A stretch of DNA of 64,000 nt, taken from the NCBI GenBank assembly GCA_028023455.1, contig JAQFVV010000281.1:806001-870000 (forward strand), written 5' to 3'. This DNA is from Epiperipatus broadwayi (lineage: Eukaryota; Onychophora; Udeonychophora; Euonychophora; Peripatidae). A model generated the notes under the pieces. The model was not told the DNA's origin. It worked only from the letters and a program-made list of their open reading frames with translations, and did no database searches. Position numbers and translations under genes: made by a program. Positions 1 to 12,239 of the stretch are shown piece by piece (the first letter of the stretch is position 1; each line of letters starts with the position of its first letter).

Positions 1-2763
1 TTAGTATTATAACATAAATCATGTAAACACATATGTATTTTAATTTAAAAATATTTTATTTAATAATATTCTCATGTGTATATGGGCATAAATAATAAAT
101 ATCTATATATTTCAGTGTAGGAGATTGTGAATAAATTAATTAAGTTATATTATATATAAGGGATTATATATGAAACTTATTATTTTTTCATATATAAATC
201 TTGTAGCCAGAAATTATGCAATCTTGTTAAAAAGTCTCTCGGAAAACAATTACCTGGAAGACCCTTTAGATAAAAGTAAAAGATTACAAATTGGTAATAA
301 TAGAATAAACCCATTAGTGGAAATTGTCGATGCTAGCTTGTTTTAAAATCATAAGATATATTTTAAAACAATCATTCGAGAAACTGATAACAAACTTGCA
401 TTGTTTCAAACATCTTACTAGATAAAAGTATCCGGTCAAACTATTCCAGATGAAACTTAAGTGCTTAAACCACCTCAGGTCCAGCAGTAGTTGCTAAGTT
501 ACAGCTTCAAAATAAAAGTATATATACTGCTGGATTTGAATCCACAAGGAGGAGACCATTAAATAACTATGTCACTATATATACTCCATGCCAGTTTTGA
601 TTCTCACTCAATGTGTCATGAGTAGGGGAAATTTTGCTTTTTCCCTCCATTCTAATATGCTGTTTCCATGAACGAAGCTCTAACATCCTGTACCAATGAA
701 GTTTATGTATTTTTCCAGTGAAAATGAAATGCTAATTCTCAAATAATAATGCTACCCTAGATCTAGTGAAACAATACTGATGGACTGACTCCTAGTGAAA
801 TCGTTCTTCTAAATAAGCAAGGTAAAAGAACTTTGACCGCGTATAATTCTTAAATCCTGCCTTCTCTGTAATATTCATATTTTAATCATCTCTTTTAAAT
901 GTCTTCAAAATATGTATTCTTACAACTCTATATAACTAATCTATATTAAGCCTCCTATATAATGTTTTTCTTTTCTTTTATTTCCAAGTGGCAAATAATT
1001 TTCATTTAGGTTTATGTATTTATATTTTAGAAGAAATGCCAATGATATTCTAAAATCGCGAGCATATAATTCATTTTCATTTCCCCACTCATCATTTAGC
1101 GGGTAAATAATTTATAAATTGATAAAAACAAGTCTTGTTTGACTTTCCCAGGTTCTCGCGATTTTAGGTAAATAAACTAATTATATTTTTATGCTTACTG
1201 TAGAAAAACAGATTGATATCTGTTTTTCACATTTTCCTTCCTAAATAATGCACTATCTTTTATTCTTAAATTATATTATATATATAAAACCCATCTTAGC
1301 TATTACCACCACCCACTTATTTTGTAATAATTTATATATTTTCACAAGGGCATTGATTAACCAAAATTGACATTTATTAAATGTGTGGGAAGTAATGAAT
1401 AATATTAAATAACATAATGTAAGGGGGAGGGGGATCTTAAGATCTTAGTTTCATATTTAAGTATAATTATTATCCATGTTTGCTTAATGAAGCCATATCA
1501 TTACGCTGAATATTTCATAATTTATGGGCAATAAATACGTTTCGATAAGCTTTAATCTTTAGAATTATATTTATATTATATTATTAAGCGATACGTGCAT
1601 AAAGGTAATTTCATTGTTATATATGTTTGTGATTCTTTCTCACATGAAGGTATTCGCACAGTCGAGCCCCATCGTCATTCTCAATGTCCTTAAACCAGGC
1701 TGTAAAACCATCCTGGGGGACATCATTGGTCTTATGTGCATGCTTTATATGGAGATTACTCTGCAAAATCCAGTCCAATAATGACATAGCCAACCATCCT
1801 TCATCTCAATTCCGACCCTGCCTACATTGCAGAGGAAATCGGTCAACTTTGTTTTTAGAATTCATGAAGCACACTACAGGATCCATAATTGGATCAACCC
1901 AATCTGCCACCATGCACGCACCACCTTTCAGTGTTTTATTAGTCGCTCAGAAATAGTCATAAGCCGTAATGAAATGATTTATTTAAACAGACATATTTCC
2001 ATTAGTTTAATATACATATTAATGTGATAGATTTAGTATCGTTTATATAATTATTCATTATCCACTTCGCGCATTAATTATCTATAACTCCAATTAATAA
2101 TAATATTGAATGTAACCAAATGTAATATCTGCTTGTAAAATTATTATCCTTTTAAATTAAGTAAATGCTCTTTTCGTCTCTGTGGGTGTAATAGTATTCT
2201 AGTAATGTATTCCAATAGCGCTAATTCATTAAATCACACACATATATATTATTGGCATAGCCAAAAATCTTATGTTATCGTTAAATATGAATCAAACACA
2301 TATATATAATACTTACGAGGCTCATGTCGCATAAATAACCTGACATAATTTTGTTATTAATAAATATATATATATCAACTTGAACAATTGCTTTCTTTTA
2401 GTTAAGTTAATATATTGAGTTATTACTTATGCTCAATATGACTAGATGATCATCGCTAAATACCTAATTAATGTTGTAGGTCACGAGCATTCATTGCTCA
2501 TCAAATATAGCTAGTTATTAATTTAGTCTATCATATAAATTTTGTCTGAGTCTTTTTGCGGCTCCGATGACCAATGCCGGCGGTGAGAAATTAAGTTGAT
2601 GTCATTGGGATTGTTGTTCATAATGTTATAGATCTGGGAAATAGGCAAATAGGGCAGAGTTCATGAGTGTTCCTGACCTGTGTATCTTGCGCACGATTGG
2701 ATTCGAGGTACTTTTGCCTAGATGCTAGATCTTGTTACATGAACATACAAATCCGACTGGCAC
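1..2763 (+). repeat. LTR-like direct repeat, left copy (element E1, truncated by the window edge)
   Basis: This block is repeated in the same orientation at 6346-9113 with high identity over its whole length. It ends in a CA-type end (ctggca) and the two copies flank a gag-like ORF, so I read them as the long terminal repeats of one retrotransposon on the plus strand. The window starts inside or at the edge of this copy, so its true 5' end and target duplication cannot be seen. Short ORFs inside (for example 1684-1956) are not preserved as proteins and are taken as chance. At about 2.7 kb this is a very long LTR for a Ty3/gypsy element. Confidence 0.75.
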
Positions 2764-4945
2764 ATTTTTTTTTCTTTTCCCCAGGTTTGGCATGTCAATG
2801 TAGGGCTTCAAATACAAACACCCATATACCTGAGATAGTAGTAGATAGTGATAGATATAACATATGTTTTAAAAAGAAAAAAAAATTAAAAATTTTTTTT
2901 TTTTCGGACACCCAGCTTAAATATTTTTTGAATATTGGTACACACTCCCTGCAAGTCATTGTTAATATAATGATAAATATTTTCTTTCAGTATATATATA
3001 TATATATGTTTCAAACAAATAGTATGTCATATACTCATTATTTTTTTTCCACATAAAAGTTTTAAAAGTTTTTTCGTTTTCACGAACCGATCAAATAAAT
3101 TAGTGACAGTTTTGTTTTCTTTCACATGTATGATTTGAATAATGATAATGTTATATAATGTTTTATTCCTTGTCCATAAATATTTATTACATGTATAATT
3201 CTTGTGAGTTTTTTTAAAACAAGTAAAGAGAATTAACAGCTTTTAAAAGGCTTTTACTTTCATATTAATTAAAGATAAAGAAGTGTTTTCCCAAATAATG
3301 TTTATAGTTTTCATATAAATGTAAGATTCCAGTGATATAAAAAAGTGACAGCTTTTAAGGGGCTCTCACTTTTATAAAATAAAATGTGTTTTTTCAAAGA
3401 AGTGAATAAGATGTTGTATTATGTTTTTTTCTTGGTCATAAATGTGAAATTACATGCAGGATGCCCGTAAATAAAATAGTGGTAGTTTTAAGGGGCCTCC
3501 ACAGTTATAATAAAAATAAAAAGTATGTTTTAAATAGTGTTTTATATATAAAAGTTTCCATAAGTGATTCTAAATAACATAAAGTATTTTCGAGTTTACA
3601 GTATGATAAAATAGTGACAGCTTCTAAGGGGTTTTCACATTTAAAATAAAAAGAAAATAAAGAAGCATGTGTGATATAGAATGATAATATTGAGATATAT
3701 AATAAAAATTTTTCCGTTTTTAATAAATATTTTATAAATAAATATAATATGCCCATGTTTTGAAATATGCACTAAATAATAATAATATACAATAATTTTT
3801 TTCATAAATGCTTTAAATAATGATGTTCTATATAATTTTTTAATAAATGTCTCAAATAATAATATTTCCAAGTCTGAGAGAATTAAATTAGTGACAGCTT
3901 TTGAAGGGTTTTCACATTTAAAGATAAAAAGATAGTAAAGTAGTGTGAGCACTAAATAATAACAATATATAATATTTTTTTCCTAAATGTTTTAAATAGT
4001 AATGTTAAATATAATTTTTTTTCCTTGTTAATACATCGTTAAATAAATATGGTAAAATATATAATATGTCCAGGCCTGAGTTAAATAAGTGACAGCTTTT
4101 AAAATGCTTTCACTGTTAAAAAAAATAAAATAAAGATTCTAAATAATCGCAAATGTGCAGATTTTTTTGAAATGTTTTTAATAATATTCATGCATATATA
4201 ACTGCTTCAGATCAATGAAAGAAATAATGACAGTTTTTGTTACACTTTCAGCCTCTTATATAAATATGTGATAAAGGTATAATAATTTTTTTCCTGTTAT
4301 TGTTGTTAAGCTGCAAGTGTATAATTATTTAAGTATATAGTTTAGAAAAGTATGCAACCCAATAATAGCGGATCATCTGGTCAGGTCTTATAGCCCTATC
4401 CCTTTGGCTGGTGCACAGTATTAATACCAAAATAAATTTCCCAATAGGTGATCGAGTTATTAAGTTTAAAGGTAATGGTTCATAATAAAAGTTATATAGA
4501 GTTTTTTTTCAAAATATGTGTATCAAGTGTATCAATGGAATCGTTAATCAATCATTTTGTTAAGATGTTTCAGGTGCTGAAGAACAACTCCAAAAACAGA
4601 CCACGAAAAAAGACATAAAGAAGGCCAGGTATAAGTTACAATAATTTTTTATCATATACTTTGTGTTGAAGAGTTAAATAGTAAATAATCAGTATATATA
4701 TATATATATATATGTTTCGCAGTAAAAACTAGATCTAGAAATAATTAATATTAAGAAATAAAGGGTAGGACAGCAATCGTTATTTTAATAAATATAGATT
4801 GAGTACGGGAATGGGAGAGTAGAGTAAGGGAAGAGTGTGGACTGGGGAAAGGAGGTGTTCATCCATATTGAAGTCAAAATAAATAACCATAATCTTATTT
4901 GGGTAATTTAAAAAATAAAATTTTTATCTTAAATCTAAGAGACAA
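2764..4945 (+). mobile_element. Leader region of element E1 (non-coding, between LTR and gag)
   Basis: About 2.2 kb lie between the end of the left LTR and the first gag-like codon. The stretch is A+T rich, with homopolymer tracts (2767-2785, 2875-2905), short (TA)n runs near 2990-3007 and 4692-4712, and a decayed tandem array (3095-4260, listed separately). No convincing primer binding site was found immediately after the LTR. The 129-codon ORF at 2667-3056 crosses the LTR boundary and homopolymers and is rejected as a gene. Confidence 0.5.
3095..4260 (+). repeat. Degenerate tandem array with recurring GTGACAGCTTTT core
   Basis: A core reading approximately gtgacagcttttaaggg, followed by a ttttcac or ctttcact box and an A-rich run, recurs at about 3110, 3234, 3346, 3479, 3611, 3890, 4088 and 4226. 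Spacing is roughly 110-140 bp, with larger gaps where a copy seems lost. Copies are strongly diverged, so the array is old or fast-evolving. It lies entirely in the leader of E1. Confidence 0.7.
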
Positions 4946-5786
4946 ATGGAGGACAGTAGTGAGGATATGGATCAGGGAAAGACATTGAGGTCAGGTAAAA
5001 TTATTTTGGAGAGTAATGACACATCCAAGGAAGTCAAGAATTCTCCTATAACCTGGGAAACAGTGATATGGATGTTGCAAAGAATGGAAAAGATGTTTGA
5101 CAATTTGGAGGCAAAGATCGAGGCCAGATGGGACAACATGAATAGCACCATAGCAACAAAGGTAAAGGAGGCACGAATAAAGTGCCAACAGGAATGCAAG
5201 AATATCCATAACAAGTTTGAGGACGTCTCTGGAGGACCACAAGTACGAGACTCTGGACACCATTCAAGAAATAAAAGAAGAGCTAACAGCCAAGCAAAAC
5301 AAACAAGAAGCCATCTGTCATGTTTACATTGACCAAATTAAGTAAGAGATCAATGGTATAAAGGAGGATATGGCAAGAACCAAGAAGAAAGTGAGCTTTG
5401 AGGAAGAAGGACCAGAACCAGAGAAAATGACAAACAGACCCCAGCTTTCACTAGAAACCGGTTGGGGAAGGTCAACACCCTTTATGTCCAAGGAACCAAT
5501 AGTACACTCACCGATATCACTGACCAAATTTGAAACTCAAATTAGGAGAACAATACAGCAGAATATGCCACCCTATGTACAGCAGATGATGGTGGGATGT
5601 CAAGTTAGAAAGATAGAGGAGATGGCCCAATTCCTCACATCCATCGATCACTCGCCCATAAAAGCGGAACCACCCAAATATCACCCCAGACCTGTGGGGC
5701 AACCATCCAGATACCAACACAACTCATGGTGTGGTGAACCAACTAGCATCAAAAAGTACAAACCACCAGATAGAGGGAGAAACTAG
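4946..5786 (+). pseudogene. gag: Broken gag-like ORF of element E1
   Basis: Two ORFs, 4946-5332 and 5370-5786, belong to one gene: the second frame is already readable from about 5230, so there is one frameshift near 5225-5235, and then an in-frame TAA at 5343. The N-terminal part is acidic and charged (MEDSSEDMDQ), followed by a coiled-coil-like stretch rich in E, K, M and N (about residues 45-100). Near the C-terminus, the segment VRKIEEMAQFLTSIDHSP matches the end of the capsid region in element E2 (VEQVAELLASID) and the minus-strand remnant at 49972-50596. No CCHC zinc knuckle, protease or reverse transcriptase follows, so this element is non-autonomous or internally deleted. The gag role (virus-like particle shell of a retrotransposon) rests on this shared motif and on the flanking LTRs. 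Confidence 0.6.
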
Positions 5787-6345
5787 ATAAGTCTGAGCTG
5801 GACAGATAGAACATGACAACAGGGATATAAAATGATAAACGACTTAGGACTTTAATAATTTATATATATTATAGCATAAGTTTTTATTATTATTATTTTA
5901 TGTTATTCAGTTAAGCAAGCAGTTTTTTTGGAAGACAGTGAAAAATTTTTCCAGTAATATAGCAGAGAGCATATTCTATCATAAATGAAAGTCATAAAAT
6001 TTCTAATATAGCAGAGAGTTAGGGTATTCTATCATAAATGAAAGTCATAAAATTTCTAATATAGCAGAGAGTTAGGGTATTCTATCATAAATGAAAGTCA
6101 TAAAAATTTTTTTTAGATACATCGCCAATCCAAAGTTGTTCTTTAGTTACCTGGACATCAAGTAAAAGATTTTTTTTCTTTTTTAAAGATATTTTCATTT
6201 ATTTGGTAAGTTCAGGAAAATGAAGCAGATGATCTGATGCTCAGATCCTGCTTCACAGCTTACATCCAATGTCCTACCATCTAACAGTATTCAAACCTGC
6301 CTTTATGCATGTATATACATAACTAATAATATATATTTCTTTTGG
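5787..6345 (+). mobile_element. 3' internal region of element E1
   Basis: Non-coding stretch between the gag-like ORF and the right LTR. It holds a three-unit tandem repeat (5956-6107) and T-rich tracts. The exact left edge of the right LTR and the polypurine tract cannot be fixed, because the matching LTR is cut by the window start. Confidence 0.45.
5956..6107 (+). repeat. Tandem repeat, three units of about 50 bp
   Basis: Units start at 5956, 6005 and 6058. Each begins aatatagcagagag and ends with gtcataaaatttct. Units 2 and 3 are nearly identical with a 53-bp period; unit 1 is 49 bp, lacking a few bases after gagag. Confidence 0.95.
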
Positions 6346-9113
6346 TTAGTATTATGACATAAATCGTGTAAACATGTATGTATTTTAACTTAAAAACATT
6401 TTATTTAATAATATTCTCATGTCTATATGGGTGTAAATAATAAATATCTATATATTTCAGTGTAGGAGATTGTGAATAAATTAATTAAGTTATATTATAT
6501 ATAAGGTATTATATATGAAACTTATTATTTTTTTCATATATAATTTTGTAGCCAGAAGTGATGCAATCTTGTTAAAAAGTCTCTCAAAAAACAATTATCC
6601 AGAAGACCTTTTAGACAAAAGTAAAATATTGCAAATTGGTAATAATAGAATAAACCCATTAGTAGAAATTGTCCACACTAGCTTGTTTTAAAATCATAAG
6701 ATATATTTTAAAACAATCATTCGAGAAACTGATAACAAACTTGCATTGTTTCAAACATCTTACTAGATAAGAGTATCCAGTCAAACTATTCCAGATGAAA
6801 CTTAAGTGCTTAAACCGCCTCAGGTCCAGCAGTAGTTGCTAAGTTACAGCTTCAAAATAAAAGTATATATACTGCTGGATTTGAATCCACAAGGAGGAGA
6901 CCATTAAATAACTATGTCGCTATATATATTGCTCACCAGTTTTGATTCTCACTCAATGTGTTGTGAGTAGGGGAAGTTTCACCTTTTCCCTCCATTCTAA
7001 TATGCTGTTCCCATAAGTGAAGCTCTGCATCCCGTACCAATGAACTTTATGTATTTTTCCAGTGAAAATGAAATGCTAATTCTCAAATAATAATGCTACC
7101 CTAGATCTAGTGAAACAATACCGATGGACTGACTCCTAGTGAAATCGCTCTTCTAAATAAGCAAGGTAAAAGAACTTTGACCGCGTATAATTCTTAAATC
7201 CTGTCTTCTCTGTAATATTTATATTTTCATCATCTCTTTTAAATGTCTTCAAAATATGTATTCTTACAACTCTATATAACTAATATATATTAAGCCTCCT
7301 ATATAATGTTTTTCTTTTCTTTTATTTCCAAATGGCAAACAATTTTAATTTAGATTCATGTATTTATATTTTAAAACAAATGGCAATGATATTCTAAAAT
7401 TGTAAGCATATAATACATTTTCATTTCCCCACCCATCATTTAGCGGGTAAATAATTTATAATTTGATAAAAACAAGTCTTATTCAACTTGCCCAGGTGCT
7501 CACAATTTTAGATAAATAAACTATATTTTTATGCTTACTGTAGAAAAACAGATTGACATCTGTTTTTCACATTTTCCTTCCTAAATAATGTGCTATCTGT
7601 TATTCTTAAATTATATTATATATGTAAAACCCATCTTAGCTATTACCACTGCCCATTTATTTTGTAATAATTTATATATTTTCACAAGGGCATTGATTAA
7701 CCAAAATTGAGATTTATTAAATGTGTGGGAAGTAATAAATAATATTAAGTAACATAATGTAAGGGGGAGGGGGATCTTAAGATCTTAGTTTCATATTTAA
7801 GTATAATTATTATCCATGTTTGCTTAATGAAGCCATATCATTATGCCAAATATTTCATAATTTATGAGCAATAAATACGTATCAATAATCTTTAATCTTT
7901 AGAATTGTATTATATTATTAAGCATTACATGCATAAAGGCCATTTTGTTGTTATATATGTTCATGCTTCTTTCTCACATGGAGGTATTCACACAGCTGAG
8001 CCCCATTGCCATTCTCAATGTCCTTAAACCAGGCTGTAAAACCTCCCTGGTAGACATTTTTGGTCTTATGTGCATGCTTTATACGATCGCTCTAGAAAAT
8101 CCAGCCCGATAATGACATAGCCAACCATCCTGCATCTCAATACCGACCCTGCCTATGTTGCAGAGGAAATTGGTCAACTTCATTCTTAGAATTCATGAAG
8201 CACACTTCAGGATCCATAATTGGACCAACCCAATCAGCTGCCATGCACACACCATTTTTCAGTGTCTTAGTCATCACCCAGAAATAGCCATAAGCCGTAA
8301 TAAAATGATTTCTGTAAACAGACATATTTCCATTAGTTTAATATATGTATTAATGCGATATATTTAGTATCGTTTATATAATTATTCATTATCCACCCCG
8401 CGCATTAATTATCTATAACTCCAATTAATAATAATATTGAATGTAACCAAATGTAACGCCTGATTGTAAAATTATTATCCTTTTAAATTAAGTAAATGTT
8501 CTTTTCATCTCTGAGGGTGTAATAGTATTCTACTAATGTATTCTAATAGTGCTAATTCATTAAATCACACACACACACATATATATATATATTATTGGCA
8601 TAGCCACAAATCTTATGTTATTGTTAAATATGAATCAAAGACATATATATAATACTTACGAGGCTCCTGTTGGGTAAATAACCCAACATAATTTTGTTAT
8701 TTATAAATCTTAAATATATATATCAACTTGAACCATTGCTTTCTTTTAGTTAAGTTAATATATTAATTATTACTTATGCTCAATATGACTAGATGATCTC
8801 CGCTAAATACATAATTAATGTGCTAGGTCATGAGCTTTCATTGCTCATCAAATATAGCTAGTTATTAAGTTAGTCTATCTTATAAATTTAGCCCGAGTCT
8901 TTTTGTATCTCTGATGAGTGATGCCAGTGGTGAGAAGTAAATGAAGTTCATGTCATCAGGATTGTTGTTCATAATGTTATAGATCTAGGAAATAGGCAAT
9001 TAGGGCAGAGGTTATGAGTGTTTCTGACCTGTGTATCTTGCGCACGATTGGATTCGAGGTACTTTTGCCTAGATGCTAGATCTTGTTACATGAACATACA
9101 AATCAGACCAGCA
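6346..9113 (+). repeat. LTR-like direct repeat, right copy (element E1)
   Basis: Same-orientation copy of 1-2763. The match begins at ttagtatta (6346; base 1 of the window in the other copy) and stops at the sequence gcac just before the LTR of element E2. A (CA)/(TA) microsatellite near 8566-8592 is longer here than in the left copy. Many differences from the left copy are C-to-T or G-to-A at CpG sites of the other copy. The right end abuts element E2 with only a few bases between. Confidence 0.75.
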
Positions 9114-9117
9114 CATA

Positions 9118-10740
9118 TGATGATACCTTTTTTTTTTTTAAAAAAAAAAAAGAAGAATAAGTAACAAACAACGTCATTTGTTTAGATTGGTATTAAAGAT
9201 CATAATTTTTTTTTTAATATGATAGCATGAAAGGTAAAGACCTATGTATAACAAGAATGACCTATAGTTGATGATATAATTTTATGTATTTTTTTGTGTT
9301 ATTATTTTAATGAGATTGAGCAGAAGTGTAGGAATCATATTTATGGTGTTTTAAAATGTATTTTTAAGTATTGAAATGTGTTATGTTAAGATAAAATAAA
9401 TTTGTTGATTTTAATTGACTTTACATCAAGGATTATCTATAATTTGTTGAGAATACATCATTGAATTCACGTATCTCTTGATATGGAAATATATCTGTAA
9501 TATGTATCCAATAAGTGTACTATATAAACCATAACATCAAGTCATTGCCCACATTGACTAGATACATTCTTATAATTTATACTTGAACAGAATAATTACT
9601 CAGATCATGACTGAATTTAAATTCGAGGGAATCTAATGGATTAACTTGAAAATTGGGTTGATTGTGTGCATATTGCCAAATGAATGGGGGTTGAATGATA
9701 GTAAAGATCCATTTTGGTTGTAGTGTTATTGGATCTTTCTAATTTTGTGTGGATGGCCGGATTCTTGTTTTGGCAAATGTGATGGGATGGAATTGGGTAA
9801 ATGGTTAAAGATGGGTCGATGGTCCATTAAATTATTGGAGCTTAGTTTCAATTTAGAATTACATTAATGGTGTTAAATTGTAGAGTAGTAATTTTATCCA
9901 TATTTAAAAAATTTGTGTTGTAGAAAACCTAGGGTTTTGAGGGTTAGATTGGTTATTTGATTGTTGGAGTATGGTTGGTTCTATTGCAAGTGTTGATGAT
10001 GGATGGGGAATTTTTGTCATTGTCTTGAGGATGTGATGTGTTTATGCCACTCATGACTGATTGATTTTATTCACTGCTTCAGCCCACATTATGTTATTAG
10101 TTATCATGAAGCAGTTAACAGTAGTCCTGACATGATTTTGCCTCTGAGACTTCAAAGAGAGCAAGGTAATATTTCTTTTGATATATGTATAATATTAGCC
10201 TCTGACACTCCAAAGAGAGCAAGGCAATATTTATTTTTGATATATGTTTAATATTAGCCTCTAAGACTCCCAAAGATGAGCAAGGCAATATTTTTAAATA
10301 GTAGCCCCTAAGACTTGGATGTAAGCAAGGCACTGCAATATTGTTTGCAGAAAACTATTATGGGTTGCAGTAGCTTAGAGAGACTGAAATGTGATCATCA
10401 TCTGAGTGTTCATGGAACATTGTATACTTTAAGAGCAGTGATGGAATTCTTTTATCTATCTCAAAATTGTGAAATGCTAATCATTTATTTGGCTGTCAGT
10501 ATCTGTTGGATCTTTAAAGGAATGGATGAGTATATAACCTAAATATATATAGCTTATTCTTCAAGTACTGTTGATAGTACATCATTAGTCCATTACATTT
10601 TTTTTCTTGATGCCTTCGTTTAAGTCCTTCTTTCATTGATTTATTTTCCATTATGATTTTCATCATTTATTCATATTCCATTACATTTTGATGTCACAAT
10701 GTGGTCAGCTATCTGTTTGTGTATTCGTCGGTCCATTACA
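9118..10740 (+). repeat. 5' LTR of Ty3/gypsy element E2
   Basis: Matches 21583-23143 in the same orientation. It starts TGATGATACC and ends CATTACA, the TG...CA ends typical of LTRs, and is followed by a primer binding site at 10745. Length is 1,623 bp against 1,561 bp for the 3' copy. Much of the difference is one extra copy of a 58-59-bp unit (10141-10304). The five bases before it (acata) match the five after the 3' LTR (atata) at four of five positions, as expected for a decayed target duplication. Confidence 0.85.
10141..10320 (+). repeat. Tandem 58-59-bp repeat within the LTR of E2, copy number differs between LTRs
   Basis: Units start at 10141, 10199 and 10258, with a partial one at 10305; each opens with a cctctgagactcc-like sequence and contains gagcaaggcaat. 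In the 3' LTR the units start at 22603 and 22661 with the partial at 22708, so one full unit is missing there. Confidence 0.85.
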
Positions 10741-10744
10741 TTTT

Positions 10745-10755
10745 TGGTGCCCAAC
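10745..10755 (+). promoter_or_regulatory. Primer binding site of element E2
   Basis: TGGTGCCCAAC lies four bases after the LTR end. It differs at one base from TGGCGCCCAAC, the start of the lysine-tRNA-type primer binding site used by many retroelements. It would prime minus-strand DNA synthesis. Confidence 0.7.
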
Positions 10756-11099
10756 TTTTTGGAACATGAACAGGTATTTGGCCCTTATATATATTAAAAG
10801 GAAATCTAGTCTTAGACAAATGTGAGCAATCAGAGAATTAACATCAATGTTATAGGTTGTGAAGTAGTGATATAAAAAAATTGTATATATAGTGATTAGA
10901 CATTAGTATCTTAATCATGATAGTGAACTGATTTGTAGTTAGAAGTAGATTGGGAATGAGTAAGTGTACATACAAGTGATGGTAGTTTAAAATTTTTTTT
11001 TGGTTTCATTTCACCATCTTCAGAGAACCAGAAAGAAAAGCCGAGACTGCACAATGAATATCCAGATTATAAAAAAATATAGTTATTTTGGTTCTAGTA
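10756..11099 (+). mobile_element. Leader of element E2, left of the nested TIR element
   Basis: Non-coding leader after the primer binding site. Nothing gene-like is seen. It is interrupted at 11100 by a nested element and resumes at 13082. Confidence 0.5.
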
Positions 11100-11625
11100 G
11101 ACTATTAACTGTGTAGCTTTTGGTGGCACTGTTTCTGTGTAAAAACACAGAATTATACTACTTTCGTGGCCGAAAGTACAGCTAATATAAGAGTGATCAT
11201 TAATATACAAGTAGATCGTATGTAGTGGTTATAATACGCGGCCAATTCTTCCATGTTCAATAACACCACATCTACTAACAATACTATGATCGTATAGTTT
11301 GCCGTTGATTTCATTGCGGGTTGAATTCCTATGCATATTGACAGAATTTGTATTCTCATTAGAATTTAAGATGAGAATGTGAGCATTGTCATCTTTTTCA
11401 AGTGTTTATTTGTTGATGTTTATGATTTTCTGTATTTCCTAACTGAAAGATTTTTGCGTACTAGTAATTTTCAGTGTATTATTGATATTTGTCAAAAATT
11501 TTTTTTTGGCTAATTTTGGCTTTTTTGGGGGTCAAAAAAGACAAAATAAAATTTCTCAAGCTCTCTGGCAGATGATTGGAGTTGTTTGCAGAAAAATACC
11601 ATTTCTGTCATGACTCGGATGAGAG

Positions 11626-11892
11626 TTGAAAAAGAAGAACAAAATGTCTACCACATTATTATATTTGTGGGATGTCCCAAACAGAGAAAGTGAGGCAGTT
11701 GCATTTTTGCAAGCCCAAAACATCCTGCCATTCATTACAGTTGATGTAGTTCAGTCATATATGGTTAATAAATTTATTTTCTGGAAAGAATTTGTGTTTT
11801 GTTTGCGATTATTTTTATCTGTAAATCATGTAATTAACACCCAGAATGACAGTGTTAAAAGAGGGCAGCATAGTTTGTTGGACATCTCTTGA
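11626..11892 (+). CDS. Short ORF in the TIR element, possible N-terminal transposase fragment
   Basis: 88 codons. Residues about 8-34 (LLYLWDVPNRESEAVAFLQ and on to NILP) have the general look of the N-terminus of ISXO2/Merlin-type transposases, in which an aromatic, acidic stretch is followed by FLQ..G/N-ILP and then a zinc-binding domain. Here the expected Cys pairs do not follow; the chain turns into an unrelated hydrophobic stretch and stops. If real, it is a truncated relic. The assignment is from memory of the family and weak, but it agrees with the 8-bp target duplication. Confidence 0.25.
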   Translation: MKKKNKMSTTLLYLWDVPNRESEAVAFLQAQNILPFITVDVVQSYMVNKFIFWKEFVFCLRLFLSVNHVINTQNDSVKRGQHSLLDIS

Positions 11893-12239
11893 TTGATTGA
11901 TTTTTTTTAAAAAAAGAAGTACTTCTTCTTTTGACATACCTATTCGTTCCGTTTAGAAGCAAAAAGAGGTTTTTTTTGTTGTTGTTGTTTTAAATCAATA
12001 AACAGCACATTAAGTGGATTTTAAAAATGAACCTGAGCTAATTTTTGTTGTTAAAATAAAATAAAAATACCGGACATTTTATTTGTTATGAAAACAAAAA
12101 ATCTTTAACAAACTTGTATGACTCTTAAAAAAGATAAATAAATAAATCCTACAGAATGTAACAAAACTGGTTAGCATACATATTTTTTGTGTTAAAAAAA
12201 CAATACCACGATTAACTTTTTGTTTTTTGTTTTGGATGT

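Noticed and set aside
2667-3056. 129-codon plus-strand ORF
   Set aside because: It runs across the LTR end, long T and A runs and a (TA)n tract; the C-terminal half is homopolymer translation, and no family is evident.
3095-4260. CRISPR-like array
   Set aside because: Units are diverged, spacing is irregular, and the DNA is clearly eukaryotic retroelement leader.
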